DNA of 64,000 nucleotides, taken from an uncultured Alphaproteobacteria bacterium. Lineage in GTDB: Bacteria; Pseudomonadota; Alphaproteobacteria; HIMB59; GCA-002718135. Positions within the stretch are counted from its first letter, which is position 1, and each line of letters begins with the position of its first letter. The translations under genes were made by a program, and so were the position numbers. Where the stretch lies: NCBI GenBank assembly GCA_902593125.1, contig CACJGU010000004.1:33916-97915 (forward strand), written 5' to 3'. Shown here in pieces: positions 1-9,149 of the stretch. A model generated the notes under the pieces. It worked only from the letters and a program-made list of their open reading frames with translations. It was not told the DNA's origin and did no database searches.

Positions 1-1
1 A

Positions 2-88
2 GAACAACATAAGATGGTATATGATGCATTTAAAGGCAAAATGGGTAGTGAACTTCACGCACTTAAACTTAAAACAATACCGGAGTAA
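2..88 (+). CDS. bolA: BolA family protein, C-terminal end (partial)
   Basis: Only the last 28 codons are inside the window; the frame is open to the left edge and ends at TAA 86-88. The visible residues include HKMVYDAFKGKMGSELHALK, which matches the conserved C-terminal helix and His-Ala-Leu segment of BolA proteins. The next gene, 3 bases downstream, is a CGFS monothiol glutaredoxin. BolA and CGFS glutaredoxins are known to bind each other around a shared iron-sulfur cluster, and the pair is commonly adjacent in Alphaproteobacteria. The identification rests on a short fragment but the neighbour makes it secure. Confidence 0.85.
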   Translation, partial: EQHKMVYDAFKGKMGSELHALKLKTIPE

Positions 89-91
89 AAA

Positions 92-433
92 ATGAATAAT
101 ACAGACCATGTCTCACAAAATATAGAAAACGAAATAAATTCAAATGAAGTAGTTCTTTTTATGAAGGGCACACCTGTTTTTCCACAATGTGGTTTTTCAG
201 CAAGAGTTGTAGATATTTTGACAAAGGTTGGAGTAAAATTTGGAAGTGTAAATGTATTGGAAAGTGATGAAATGAGAGAAGGTATAAAAAAATTCTCAAA
301 TTGGCCTACAATTCCACAACTCTATGTAAAAAAAGAATTCATTGGTGGATGTGATATAGTTACTGAAATGTTTGAAAGTGGAGAATTACTAGAATTATTC
401 AATACTAATGGAATAGAAGTAAATCCTTCCTGA
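92..433 (+). CDS. grxD: Monothiol glutaredoxin, Grx4 type
   Basis: The 113-residue protein has the usual length of a single-domain monothiol glutaredoxin. The CGFS active site is at residues 33-36, preceded by the conserved MKGTP segment at 24-28. The later WPTIPQLY and GGCDI segments form the glutathione-binding face. Family members carry or transfer [2Fe-2S] clusters in the cytoplasm and work with BolA, whose gene ends 3 bases upstream, so the two are probably co-transcribed. ATG at 92 is the only sensible start. Confidence 0.95.
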   Translation: MNNTDHVSQNIENEINSNEVVLFMKGTPVFPQCGFSARVVDILTKVGVKFGSVNVLESDEMREGIKKFSNWPTIPQLYVKKEFIGGCDIVTEMFESGELLELFNTNGIEVNPS

Positions 434-434
434 G

Positions 435-1334
435 TTGGTTATAAATAGCTTTTACAAAGGTATATTATTTACTTGCATTGCTTCAATTTTTTGGGGCTTG
501 CCTCAGCCACTATTTTTTAATGAACTGAATCATATTAATTTTCTAGAAGTAGTACTTCATAGAGGATTTTGGTCTTTTTTATTTTTGTTCTTAATACTGC
601 TTTCGATCTCAAAAATTATTGACTTTGTTAATATCTTTAAATCACCTAAAAAAATATTTGTTTTAAGTATTACTGCAAGTTTAATTGCATCAAATTGGGG
701 AGGGTTTATTTATGCTGTGAGTGAAGAGAGGGTTCAAGATGCCTCAATGGGATATTTCATAACCCCAATGATAAGCATTATTCTAGGATATATTTTTTTA
801 AATGAAAAAATAAGTTTATTGAAGCTATTTTCTGTATTGCTTATGACTTTTGCAATCATTTTTTTATTTTTTAATATGAGTGAAATTCCATTCTTAGTAA
901 TTTTAATTGGCACTACCTGGGCAATATACGGCCTATTAAGAAAACAAATTAATGTAAGTCCATCAATTGGTTTACTTTATGAATCTTTTATAATTACTTT
1001 AATATCTTTACCTTATTTAATTTATATTTATAAAATAGGAGAAAGTAGTTTTTTTACCGTTAATACCAAAACTACAATTTTTTTAATTCTTACTGGCCTT
1101 GTAACTATATTTCCATTATTTTTTTTTAATTTAGGGTTAAAATATATTCAATTGGGTCTTGCAGGTGTTTTATTTTATTTGGCGCCTTCTTTTCACTTTT
1201 TGACTTCTGTATTTATATTAGGAGAAGATATCTTTTTTGCTAAACTTATATCCTTTATTATAATATGGATAGGTATTGTATTATATATATTTGATACTGT
1301 GAGAAATCAGTCTAACGAGAATAATATTCGATAA
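435..1334 (+). CDS. rarD: EamA/DMT family transporter, RarD-like
   Basis: The 299-residue membrane protein has about ten hydrophobic helices in two EamA repeats. The start resembles RarD proteins: a KGILF lead-in, then a first helix ending in FWG, then a conserved LHRGFWS segment near residue 42. RarD proteins are inner-membrane drug/metabolite superfamily members whose substrates are mostly unknown. The start is TTG at 435, one base after the grxD stop, with no clear ribosome site, so translation may be coupled to grxD. The 3' end overlaps the convergent rpsD gene by 23 bases. Family assignment is firm; the substrate is not known. Confidence 0.8.
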   Translation: MVINSFYKGILFTCIASIFWGLPQPLFFNELNHINFLEVVLHRGFWSFLFLFLILLSISKIIDFVNIFKSPKKIFVLSITASLIASNWGGFIYAVSEERVQDASMGYFITPMISIILGYIFLNEKISLLKLFSVLLMTFAIIFLFFNMSEIPFLVILIGTTWAIYGLLRKQINVSPSIGLLYESFIITLISLPYLIYIYKIGESSFFTVNTKTTIFLILTGLVTIFPLFFFNLGLKYIQLGLAGVLFYLAPSFHFLTSVFILGEDIFFAKLISFIIIWIGIVLYIFDTVRNQSNENNIR

Positions 1335-1932
1335 CTAAATTTGGTTCCATAGTTACTGGATAAGGCACATCATGTATTAATGGTGCTCTTAAAAATCGAC
1401 CTTTTAATTCTTTTACATCAACTTCAAGATATTCTGGGATTTCTCTTTCTTGTGAACTAATTGACTCAACTATTAGATTAATTTCCTTGCTTTTGTCTTT
1501 AATTGAAATCTCATCACCATCACTAACGCTAAATGAAGGAATGTTAACTCTTTTACCATTTACTTTTACATGCCCATGATTAACCAATTGTCTTGCAGCA
1601 AAAATTGTAGGTACAAACTTCATTCTATAAACAGTTGCATCTAGTCTTCTTTCTAAAAGTTCGATAAGTATTTGGCTTGTGTCCCCTTTTGTATTAGATG
1701 CTTTTTTAAAGATATTCCTAAACTGTCTCTCCGTTAAATCACCATAATAGAATTTTAATTTTTGCTTTGCAAAAAGCTGATTACCATAGTCAGAAAGTTT
1801 TTTTCTTTGACCTTGAACACCGTGCTGTCCAGGTTTTGAATTTCTTCTATTGAAAGGACTTTTTGGCCTCCCCCAAAGATTAACACCTAATCTTCTATCA
1901 ATTTTGTATTTAGTATTGTGTCTTTTTGTCAT
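1312..1932 (-). CDS. rpsD: 30S ribosomal protein S4
   Basis: The 206-residue protein is full length for bacterial S4. The N-terminal part has [15 protein letters not shown] and PGQHG; the S4 RNA-binding domain follows around residues 95-155 with [12 protein letters not shown] and [14 protein letters not shown]4 is a primary 16S rRNA binder that begins 30S assembly and binds the five-way junction. It stands alone here, away from the main ribosomal operon, which is common in Alphaproteobacteria. Its 3' end overlaps the convergent RarD-like gene by 23 bases. The promoter upstream would give an almost leaderless mRNA (see 1945-1972). Confidence 0.97.
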   Translation of the reverse strand: MTKRHNTKYKIDRRLGVNLWGRPKSPFNRRNSKPGQHGVQGQRKKLSDYGNQLFAKQKLKFYYGDLTERQFRNIFKKASNTKGDTSQILIELLERRLDATVYRMKFVPTIFAARQLVNHGHVKVNGKRVNIPSFSVSDGDEISIKDKSKEINLIVESISSQEREIPEYLEVDVKELKGRFLRAPLIHDVPYPVTMEPNLVIEYYSR

Positions 1933-1944
1933 TAATATGTGGCG

Positions 1945-1972
1945 TATATAGTGATTTACAAAATTATGTCAA
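1945..1972 (-). promoter_or_regulatory. Probable sigma-70 promoter of rpsD
   Basis: Read on the minus strand, a perfect TTGACA lies at 1972-1967 and TATATA at 1950-1945, with a 16-base spacer. The expected transcription start, about 7 bases past the -10 box, falls near 1938, only about 6 bases before the rpsD ATG at 1932. No Shine-Dalgarno sequence is visible in between. The hexamers are seen directly; the start site is inferred. Confidence 0.6.
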
Positions 1973-1995
1973 ATTTAATATATTCATTTTTTGGC

Positions 1996-2706
1996 TTATT
2001 TAGTAAGTTTTTTAGTTATGCCCCATAAAGTTTGTAATTCTTTCTTTGTAAGAGGTGATTTAGTAAAAATAGCATAAATATTATTCTTCATACTCGTTTT
2101 TTTTTCTTTTGGTGTGAAAAAGCCTCTATTTTCAAGATTTAAAAATAAATAATCAAAGTACTTTGATAATTGAGATTTATTAATGTAGGTTAAATTGCTT
2201 TTTAAATTTGTATTATTCTTAAGATTATTTAATTCAAATATTTTATAACATAAAATACTAACAGCATGAGAAAGATTTAATGAGTTATTTTGATTATTTG
2301 TGTTTATTGAAAAAATAATATCAGCTAAATTTAAATCTTCATTTGATAGTCCAGAATTTTCTGGACCAAATAAAATAGCTGATTTTTTATAAGAATTAAT
2401 TTTGTTTTTTAAATATTTAAAATCAGTTGTAGATTTTTTTTCTAAGTATCTTTTTCTATTTGTCGTAGCTATAACATACGTAAAATTTGAGATAGCATCT
2501 TCTAAACTAGAAAATACCTTTATATTTTTAATAATCGAATTTGCCTTTTTAGCTGCATTAATTGTTTTATTATTTAACCAGTTTTCTCTAGGAGAAACTA
2601 CGATTAAATCATTAAGTCCAAAATTATTCATGGCTCTAGCGACCATACCAATATTTTCTGGAAGTTGAGGTCTGACTAAAATTATACTTGGATATTTAAT
2701 AGTCAA
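1996..2706 (-). CDS. trmJ: tRNA/rRNA 2'-O-methyltransferase, TrmJ-type SPOUT protein
   Basis: The 236-residue protein shows all three SPOUT motifs: RPQLPENIGMVARAMNNFG at 12-30, GPENSGLSNEDL at 114-125 and SLNLSHAVSI at 142-151, which form the knotted S-adenosylmethionine site. TrmJ methylates the ribose at position 32 of certain tRNAs. The start is TTG at 2706; the next ATG would remove motif 1, so the TTG is needed. It overlaps the stop of the upstream citramalate synthase by 4 bases (TTGA), which suggests translational coupling. TrmJ is favoured over other SpoU members by the N-terminal motif; the exact RNA target is inferred. Confidence 0.85.
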   Translation of the reverse strand: MTIKYPSIILVRPQLPENIGMVARAMNNFGLNDLIVVSPRENWLNNKTINAAKKANSIIKNIKVFSSLEDAISNFTYVIATTNRKRYLEKKSTTDFKYLKNKINSYKKSAILFGPENSGLSNEDLNLADIIFSINTNNQNNSLNLSHAVSILCYKIFELNNLKNNTNLKSNLTYINKSQLSKYFDYLFLNLENRGFFTPKEKKTSMKNNIYAIFTKSPLTKKELQTLWGITKKLTK

Positions 2707-4289
2707 TTTTTATTCTTTAGATCACTAAGTAACTTAAAAGTAATACTATCAAAAATAGCGCTATATGATGCATCAATAATATTAGGGGATACGCCAATGG
2801 TAGTCCAATGTTTATTAGTGGAATCAGAGGATTCAATTAAAACTCTAGTAATTGCCCCTGTACCTTTATCTGAAGATAATATCATTACTTTATAGTCTGT
2901 TAATTTTAAATCTTTAAGTGTTGGAAAGAAATCAATAAGGGCTTTTCTTAATGCACTATCAATAGCATTTACTGGACCGTTTCCTGTACCAACTGTCATC
3001 ATATTTGAGTCACTAACTCTTAGAAATACTGTAGCCTCTGCTTCTGTAACAATTTCGCCTTTGGCATTCCATCTTCTTTCATCTGTAACTCTAAATTTTT
3101 CTAAATTATAGAAATCTTCAAAATGACCAAGATGACGTCTTACCAATAATTCAAAACTTGCTAAAGCAGTATCAAAAGAATATCCCTCAGATTCTTTTTC
3201 TTTGATTATTTCTAGAATATTATTAATTTCATTATTAGGAATATCAATATTAATTTTTTTTAATTGATTTAATATATTTGATCTTCCAGCTTGGTTAGAG
3301 ATAACGACGTTTCTAGAATTTCCAACTGTTTCCGGATCAATATGTTCATAAGTTGAAGAATTTTTTTCTATTGCGGATGCATGCAACCCGCCTTTATGTG
3401 AAAATGCATGGTCACCAACATAAGGTGCATTTTTAGGTGACGGCATATTCAAGATATCATTTAAAGATCTAGAAATATGTATTAAGTTTTTTAATTTATC
3501 TTTTGCTATATTGGTCTTATATTTTGTTTTTAAAACTAGTGTTGGAATTAGTGAAATTAAATTGGTATTTCCACATCTTTCTCCTAAACCATTTATAGTC
3601 CCCTGAATTTGTCTTGCACCAGCATTAATAGCAGCTAAAGCATTAGCAACAGCATTGTCTGTGTCATTGTGAGCATGTATACCAACATTTTGACCTGGTA
3701 TAACTTTTACTACTTCTGAAACAATATTATAAATTTCATCTGGAAGGGTTCCTCCATTTGTATCACAAAGAACAATCCATCTTGCGCCAGCTTCATACGC
3801 AGCTTTAATACAACTAATTGCAAACTCATTATTTTCTTTAAAACCATCAAAAAAATGTTCTGCATCAAAAATTGGCTCTTTGTTTTTATTTTTTATTAAG
3901 TCAATACTATCACTTATCATTTTTAAATTTTCATCTTCAGATATTTCTAAAGCATTTTTTACATGAAATGATGATGATTTACCGACGATACAAACACAAC
4001 TTGCGCTTGAATTGATAAGTGCATTTAATCCTGGATCATTATCAGCACTTCTACCTGGTCTTCTTGTCATACCAAAGGCAGTCAATTTGCTATTTAAAAA
4101 TTTGTTATTTCTTGAAAAAAAATCATTATCAGTCGGATTTGCTCCTGGCCATCCACCTTCAATATAGTCTATTCCTAAATCATCAAGATGTTGAGAAATG
4201 ATCATTTTATCACTTACAGAGAAGTTCACTCCTGTAGTTTGCTGCCCATCTCTTAGCGTGGTATCAAATAGATATACTTTGTCTTCCAT
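2703..4289 (-). CDS. cimA: (R)-citramalate synthase
   Basis: The 528-residue protein belongs to the HMG-CoA lyase-like family: DTTLRDGQ at 9-16, HAHND at 205-209 for the metal, GERCGN at 236-241, then a C-terminal LeuA-type allosteric domain from about residue 395. Length and the EGGWPGANPTDN segment at 44-55 fit CimA better than LeuA or homocitrate synthase. CimA condenses pyruvate with acetyl-CoA to citramalate, giving a threonine-independent route to 2-oxobutyrate and isoleucine. It starts with ATG and is followed by the overlapping trmJ-type gene. Assignment over LeuA is likely but not proven by sequence reading alone. Confidence 0.85.
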   Translation of the reverse strand: MEDKVYLFDTTLRDGQQTTGVNFSVSDKMIISQHLDDLGIDYIEGGWPGANPTDNDFFSRNNKFLNSKLTAFGMTRRPGRSADNDPGLNALINSSASCVCIVGKSSSFHVKNALEISEDENLKMISDSIDLIKNKNKEPIFDAEHFFDGFKENNEFAISCIKAAYEAGARWIVLCDTNGGTLPDEIYNIVSEVVKVIPGQNVGIHAHNDTDNAVANALAAINAGARQIQGTINGLGERCGNTNLISLIPTLVLKTKYKTNIAKDKLKNLIHISRSLNDILNMPSPKNAPYVGDHAFSHKGGLHASAIEKNSSTYEHIDPETVGNSRNVVISNQAGRSNILNQLKKINIDIPNNEINNILEIIKEKESEGYSFDTALASFELLVRRHLGHFEDFYNLEKFRVTDERRWNAKGEIVTEAEATVFLRVSDSNMMTVGTGNGPVNAIDSALRKALIDFFPTLKDLKLTDYKVMILSSDKGTGAITRVLIESSDSTNKHWTTIGVSPNIIDASYSAIFDSITFKLLSDLKNKN

Positions 4290-4327
4290 AATTGTTAGAA
4301 CGCTAATAGAGTATAAATTAAAATTTA

Positions 4328-5662
4328 CTAGATTTTTCCAAGTTTTTGCAAAATTTCGTTTCTATTAAACAGTGGCATAAGATATTTTAATTCAGGCCCA
4401 TAAGATTTTCCTGTCAAAATTAACCTTAAGGGCATAAATAAATCTTTTCCTTTAAGTCCAGTTTTACTATTAATTTTAGCTGTCCAATGGCCCCATGTAT
4501 TTTCATCAAAAGGATCATTGGGCAACTCATTAATTGCTATATCAATGAAATTACTATCAATATCATATTCTTTGGCATTATTTATTTTAGTAATTACGCC
4601 TTCCCAATCTTTTGCTTCTTTAATAAATGAAATGTTATTTTTAATAAAACGCCAAAAGCTTTCTTTTCTAAAATTTAAATTTATATCTTTTAATTTGTGA
4701 TTTATTTCAGCATAAGTAAATAATTTAATAGTATTTTCATTAAGATTTTTTAAAGACTCCATTGAAAATTTTGCTGAAGATTTAGATAAGCTTTGAATAT
4801 CAAATTTTTTTACTATTTCATTAATATCTTTGATTGGATCAATATTAATGCTCGAACCAATAAAAAGAAAATAATTAAGTAACGTAATATTTTCGTATCC
4901 ATCGTCTCTAAAATTTTCAATTGAAAGACTACCAACCCTTTTGCTAAAACCCTTACCAGTTTCATCAACTAAGAATGGGTGATGAGCAAATGAAGGAATA
5001 GAGGAATCAAGAGCCCTAAAAATTTGAATGTGATAAGCGGTATTAGCTATATGATCTTCTCCTCTAATTATATGTGTGATCTTTTCTTCAATATCATCAA
5101 TGACTGAGGGTAAATGATATAATAACGATCCATCTGCTCTTATTAAAACAGGATCACTCAAATTTTTAGCATCAAATGAAACGTTTCCTTTAATAATATC
5201 ATTCCAACTAATATTTTCATGATCCAATTTAAATCTCCAATGAGGCTGAATTCCAGATTCTATTTTTTTTTCTACTTCTTCATCGCTTAGATTTAATGAT
5301 GATCTGTCATAAATAGGTGGCTTTCCAGAGGATAATAAAGATTTTTTCTTTAAAGCTAATTCCTCTTCTGTTTCAAAACACGGATACAATCTTCTCTTTT
5401 GTTTAAGAATTTGAATTTTCTTATCATATATATTTTTTCTATTGGATTGATTAAAACTATAACTCCAATCTAAACCAAGCCATTTAAGATCTTTTTTTAT
5501 ACTATTTTCAAATTCTACTTTGCTTCTAATGCTATCAGTATCATCAATTCTTAATATAAATTCGCCATGGTTTTTTTTACAATATATCCAGTTTAAAATT
5601 GCAGACCTAGCATTACCAATATGTATTTTTCCTGTAGGGCTTGGTGCAAACCTACATTTCAT
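4328..5662 (-). CDS. gltX: Glutamyl-tRNA synthetase
   Basis: The 444-residue class I synthetase has the HIGH-type motif HIGN at 14-17 and the KMSKS-type motif GFSKR at 238-242. The order FAPSPTG, RIDDTD and HIIRGEDH is typical of GluRS, and the anticodon-binding region fills the rest. It charges tRNA with glutamate in the cytoplasm. The length and the SKRVGSLS form resemble the shorter of the two GluRS paralogues found in many Alphaproteobacteria; a second gltX may exist elsewhere (inference). It lies one base downstream of nadE on the same strand, so the two are probably co-transcribed. Confidence 0.93.
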   Translation of the reverse strand: MKCRFAPSPTGKIHIGNARSAILNWIYCKKNHGEFILRIDDTDSIRSKVEFENSIKKDLKWLGLDWSYSFNQSNRKNIYDKKIQILKQKRRLYPCFETEEELALKKKSLLSSGKPPIYDRSSLNLSDEEVEKKIESGIQPHWRFKLDHENISWNDIIKGNVSFDAKNLSDPVLIRADGSLLYHLPSVIDDIEEKITHIIRGEDHIANTAYHIQIFRALDSSIPSFAHHPFLVDETGKGFSKRVGSLSIENFRDDGYENITLLNYFLFIGSSINIDPIKDINEIVKKFDIQSLSKSSAKFSMESLKNLNENTIKLFTYAEINHKLKDINLNFRKESFWRFIKNNISFIKEAKDWEGVITKINNAKEYDIDSNFIDIAINELPNDPFDENTWGHWTAKINSKTGLKGKDLFMPLRLILTGKSYGPELKYLMPLFNRNEILQKLGKI

Positions 5663-5663
5663 T

Positions 5664-6404
5664 TTAATCTTTTGGAATTTCGCAAACTGGAATAGGTTTC
5701 ATCTTGTGAAGATTAGGCTTTCTAATTTCTTCATATCTATTAAAGTATTTACTAGATTTACTTTCCATTGCTTCTTCTAACTGCTTATATGATAGACCAA
5801 GCTGATTTTCATCATTTCTGCTATCATCCCATAAACCATCTGTGGGTTCAGCACTAATAATATCTTTAATTACGCCAATTTCCTCAGCTAACTCCCATAC
5901 TTCTGTTTTAGTGCAATCTGCAATTGGTGAAATATCAACACCGCCATCGCCATATTTGGTATAAAATCCAACTCCAAAATCTTCAACTTTATTTCCAGTT
6001 CCAACAACAATACCATTGTTGCTTTGAGCAATTTGGTAAAGAGTTACCATTCTAAGACGAGATCTAGAGTTAGCAAATGCTAATTCACTGGAAAAATTTT
6101 CCATTGTTTCTTGAAAAGATTTAAAGACATTATCAAGTTTAATTATTTTAGTTTCAACGTTAGAAAAATTTTCTTTTAAAAAATCGAGATGTTTAAGGCT
6201 CAAATCATGCTGGGAAGAATTTTGTTTTATGGGCATCGATACAGCTATTGTTTTTAAACCTGTTTGAGCACATAATGTGCTAGTTAAAGCTGAATCAACA
6301 CCTCCAGAGACACCAATTACAAGAGTTTTAGGTTGATTATTTATCGATAATGCATAGTTTTTTATCCAATTAGATATAAATTTTATTTTATTTTTGTTAT
6401 TCAT
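5664..6404 (-). CDS. nadE: NAD synthetase, ammonia-dependent type
   Basis: The 246-residue protein has the ATP pyrophosphatase P-loop SGGVDS at 33-38, then the NAD synthetase signatures SRLRMVTLY, VVGTGNKVEDFGVGFYTKYGDGGVD and EPTDGLWDDSRNDENQLG (each visible in order). There is no N-terminal nitrilase-type glutaminase domain, so it should use ammonia directly to convert deamido-NAD to NAD. It starts with ATG and ends one base before gltX. Length matches the short NadE class. Confidence 0.93.
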   Translation of the reverse strand: MNNKNKIKFISNWIKNYALSINNQPKTLVIGVSGGVDSALTSTLCAQTGLKTIAVSMPIKQNSSQHDLSLKHLDFLKENFSNVETKIIKLDNVFKSFQETMENFSSELAFANSRSRLRMVTLYQIAQSNNGIVVGTGNKVEDFGVGFYTKYGDGGVDISPIADCTKTEVWELAEEIGVIKDIISAEPTDGLWDDSRNDENQLGLSYKQLEEAMESKSSKYFNRYEEIRKPNLHKMKPIPVCEIPKD

Positions 6405-6425
6405 AATTACTATATAAATAAATAT

Positions 6426-7799
6426 TTATTGATTTGAAGATTGCTTTGATAGAAATTTTTCTTCTTTTAAAAAATCTGATAATAAAAAGGCCAATTCTAG
6501 AGACTGCGAGGCATTTAGTCTCGGATCACAATATGTGTGATATCTATTTTTGAGATCCTCATCGGTTATTTCTTGAAGACCCCCCATGCACTCTGTAACA
6601 TCTTGACCTGTCATTTCTAAATGAACACCTCCGGGATATGTTCCTTCACTTCTGTGAATTTGAAAAAATTGCTGAATTTCAGAAATTATATCTTTTAATG
6701 GTCTAGTTTTAAAACCTGTATTAGATTTTATAGTATTTCCATGCATAGGATCGCATGTCCACACAACATTTTTACCTGCTGAATTTACTGATTTTATAAT
6801 TTTTGGAAGTATTCCATTAACTTTTTCATGACCCATTCTACATATAAGAGTTATCTTACCTGATTCATCATTTGGGTTTAACACATCCAATATCTTAAGA
6901 AGTTCTTCTGTTTTCGTACTTGGGCCAACTTTGATACCAATAGGATTTTCAATACCTTTTAAGAATTCAATGTGAGCTCCATCTAGTTGTCTTGTTCTAT
7001 CTCCAACCCATAACATATGAGCGGAAACATCATACCACTTACCTGATGTACTATCTATTCTTGTTAATGCTTCTTCATATTGAAGTAATAATGCTTCATG
7101 GCTGGTAAAGAAATCTGTTTCATTTAATTGTCTTACACTGCTTCCATTAATTCCACATGCTTCCATAAATGATAAGCATTCATCAATTCTTGAAGATATC
7201 TCTCTAAATTTTGCAGCATTTTCTCCTTTAACAAAATTTAAATTCCACTGGTGAATTTTGTTTAAATTGGCGAATCCACCTTGAGAAAAAGCTCTTAACA
7301 GATTTAATGTCGATGCAGACTGATTATACGCTTGAATTAATCTATCTGGATTAGGATCTCTATCCTTTTGATTAAAATCAATACCATTAATTATATCACC
7401 TTTGTATGACTCAAGTTCTAAACCATTAATTACTTCTGTAGCTGATGATCTTGGCTTTGCAAATTGTCCAGCAATTCTTCCTACTTTAACAATTGGACAG
7501 GAAGCTCCAAAAGTCAAAACAACGGCCATTTGTAAAATTACTTTAAATGTATCTCTAATATTATCTGGATGAAAATCTGCAAAACTTTCAGCACAGTCTC
7601 CGCCCTGTAGTAAAAAGGCATTACCTTTTGCTACGTCCCCTAGTTTCTTTTTTAATAGTCTTGCCTCTCCAGCAAAAACTAAAGGCGGATATTTAGAAAT
7701 TTCATTGAGAGTTTGATTAAGATGATCTTCATTCTGATAGTTAGGCATGTGAAGAGCTTCTTTATTTCTCCAACTTTTAGGTGACCATTTTTCACTCAT
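6426..7799 (-). CDS. aroG: 3-deoxy-D-arabino-heptulosonate 7-phosphate synthase, class II
   Basis: The enzyme joins phosphoenolpyruvate and erythrose 4-phosphate in the first step of aromatic amino-acid synthesis. It is the plant-like class II type of about 450-470 residues, not the 350-residue AroG/F/H type of E. coli. Signatures are LLQGGDCAESF, VGRIAGQFAKPRS, a WVGDRTR segment and CRMGHEKVN, followed by WTCDPMHGNT. I choose ATG at 7799 (457 residues, starting MSEKWSPKSW, as is usual for the family) over an upstream in-frame TTG at 7844. It follows glmU closely on the same strand. Confidence 0.93.
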   Translation of the reverse strand: MSEKWSPKSWRNKEALHMPNYQNEDHLNQTLNEISKYPPLVFAGEARLLKKKLGDVAKGNAFLLQGGDCAESFADFHPDNIRDTFKVILQMAVVLTFGASCPIVKVGRIAGQFAKPRSSATEVINGLELESYKGDIINGIDFNQKDRDPNPDRLIQAYNQSASTLNLLRAFSQGGFANLNKIHQWNLNFVKGENAAKFREISSRIDECLSFMEACGINGSSVRQLNETDFFTSHEALLLQYEEALTRIDSTSGKWYDVSAHMLWVGDRTRQLDGAHIEFLKGIENPIGIKVGPSTKTEELLKILDVLNPNDESGKITLICRMGHEKVNGILPKIIKSVNSAGKNVVWTCDPMHGNTIKSNTGFKTRPLKDIISEIQQFFQIHRSEGTYPGGVHLEMTGQDVTECMGGLQEITDEDLKNRYHTYCDPRLNASQSLELAFLLSDFLKEEKFLSKQSSNQ

Positions 7800-7846
7800 A
7801 ATTTGGAAAGGCTCATAAACCCTAATATATCTAGAAACAAGCAATA

Positions 7847-9145
7847 TTATTTAGGTCTTTTATTTCTTAGAATTTTTAAGGCAGATCTTTCTATAGCAAG
7901 TGAATTTTTCGGTATATTCTTTGTGATAACACTACCCGCACCAATTCTAGACTTAGACTCAATTACAACTGGTGCAATTAGTGAAGAGTTAGAACCAATA
8001 AATACATTATCTTTTATTATTGTTTTGTGTTTTTTATTTCCATCATAATTACACGTTATTGTGCCAGCACCAATATTTACGTTGTTTCCTACTTTTGCAT
8101 CTCCAACATAAGAAAGATGTGCTATTGAAACGTTATTTCCAATTTTTGAATTTTTAATTTCAACAAAATTACCAATCTTTGATTTTCTACCAATTTTTGT
8201 TTTTGGCCTCAATCTTGCATTTGGACCTATATGCGAATTTTCATTTATTATAACATCCTCTAAATATGAATTACTCTTAACTATTGATCCTTTCTTTATT
8301 ATTGTTTTTTCTTTTATAGTAACATTACTTTCAATAATAACAGTGGGTTCAATTTTTGTGTCATAACTAAGATAACAAGTATTTGGTTTTAAAAAATTAA
8401 CACCACTTTTTATAAAATTATTAATATATTTTTTTTGCAAGATATTTTGCACAACATTAAAATCATCCAAGGTATTTATTCCCAACATGGTTTCTTCATT
8501 ACACTTAATATAATTGATAGAAATATTTTTTTTTGAAAATACTTTAAATATATCAGGAAGATATCTTTCTTTTTTGATTTTATTTTCTTTAATATTTTTT
8601 AAATTTTCAAATAACAATTTAGTATTTGCTATTAGTATACCTGAATTACATAAATTAATTTTTTTTTGCTCAGGTCGTAAATTGATTTGCTCAATTATTT
8701 CTTCAACATTGTTATTTTTTAATAATAACCTACCATAACCATGTGGTTTTAAAGTATTAAATGCAATTAATGAAGCTTTAGCTTTAGTTGTTTTAAATTT
8801 ACTTACAAGTTTTCTTATATCTTTAACTTCAACTAAAGGTGTGTCACCAAATAAAATTAAAATATTTTTTGATTTTATGTATTTTTTAACTTGCTCAATT
8901 GCATCAGCAGTTCCTTTTTGTTTTTTTTGAACAATAAACTTAGAGGCATTTAGCATTGACCTTAATTCTTCTATATTTTTATCATTACATACAATAAATA
9001 TATTTTTACCTGATATTTTTTTTGCAATATTAAAAATATGTGAAACAATTGGTAATCCACATAATGGATAAACTAGCTTAGATTTACTTGCTTTAAATCT
9101 CGTACTATTGCCTGCAGCGAGTATAACAGTTGTAATATCAGACAT
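7847..9145 (-). CDS. glmU: Bifunctional GlcNAc-1-phosphate uridylyltransferase / glucosamine-1-phosphate acetyltransferase
   Basis: The 432-residue protein has the nucleotidyltransferase motif LAAGNSTRFKASKSK at 9-23 and, from about residue 250, a left-handed beta-helix with hexapeptide repeats. The acetyltransferase end carries NVNIGAGTITCNYDG and KSRIGAGSVITKNIP. It makes UDP-GlcNAc for peptidoglycan and lipopolysaccharide in two steps in the cytoplasm. It is about 20 residues shorter than E. coli GlmU, as is usual in streamlined alphaproteobacteria. It reads in the same direction as the ParA-type gene upstream (4-base gap) and the DAHP synthase downstream. Confidence 0.93.
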   Translation of the reverse strand: MSDITTVILAAGNSTRFKASKSKLVYPLCGLPIVSHIFNIAKKISGKNIFIVCNDKNIEELRSMLNASKFIVQKKQKGTADAIEQVKKYIKSKNILILFGDTPLVEVKDIRKLVSKFKTTKAKASLIAFNTLKPHGYGRLLLKNNNVEEIIEQINLRPEQKKINLCNSGILIANTKLLFENLKNIKENKIKKERYLPDIFKVFSKKNISINYIKCNEETMLGINTLDDFNVVQNILQKKYINNFIKSGVNFLKPNTCYLSYDTKIEPTVIIESNVTIKEKTIIKKGSIVKSNSYLEDVIINENSHIGPNARLRPKTKIGRKSKIGNFVEIKNSKIGNNVSIAHLSYVGDAKVGNNVNIGAGTITCNYDGNKKHKTIIKDNVFIGSNSSLIAPVVIESKSRIGAGSVITKNIPKNSLAIERSALKILRNKRPK

Positions 9146-9149
9146 TAAA

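Noticed and set aside
2402..2668. 88-codon plus-strand frame inside the TrmJ-type gene
   Set aside because: Hydrophobic antisense frame without start signals; the sense gene has all SPOUT motifs.
7800..7844. TTG-started extension of the DAHP synthase
   Set aside because: The added 15 residues are not typical of the class II family and TTG is weaker than the ATG at 7799, which gives the usual MSEKW-type start.
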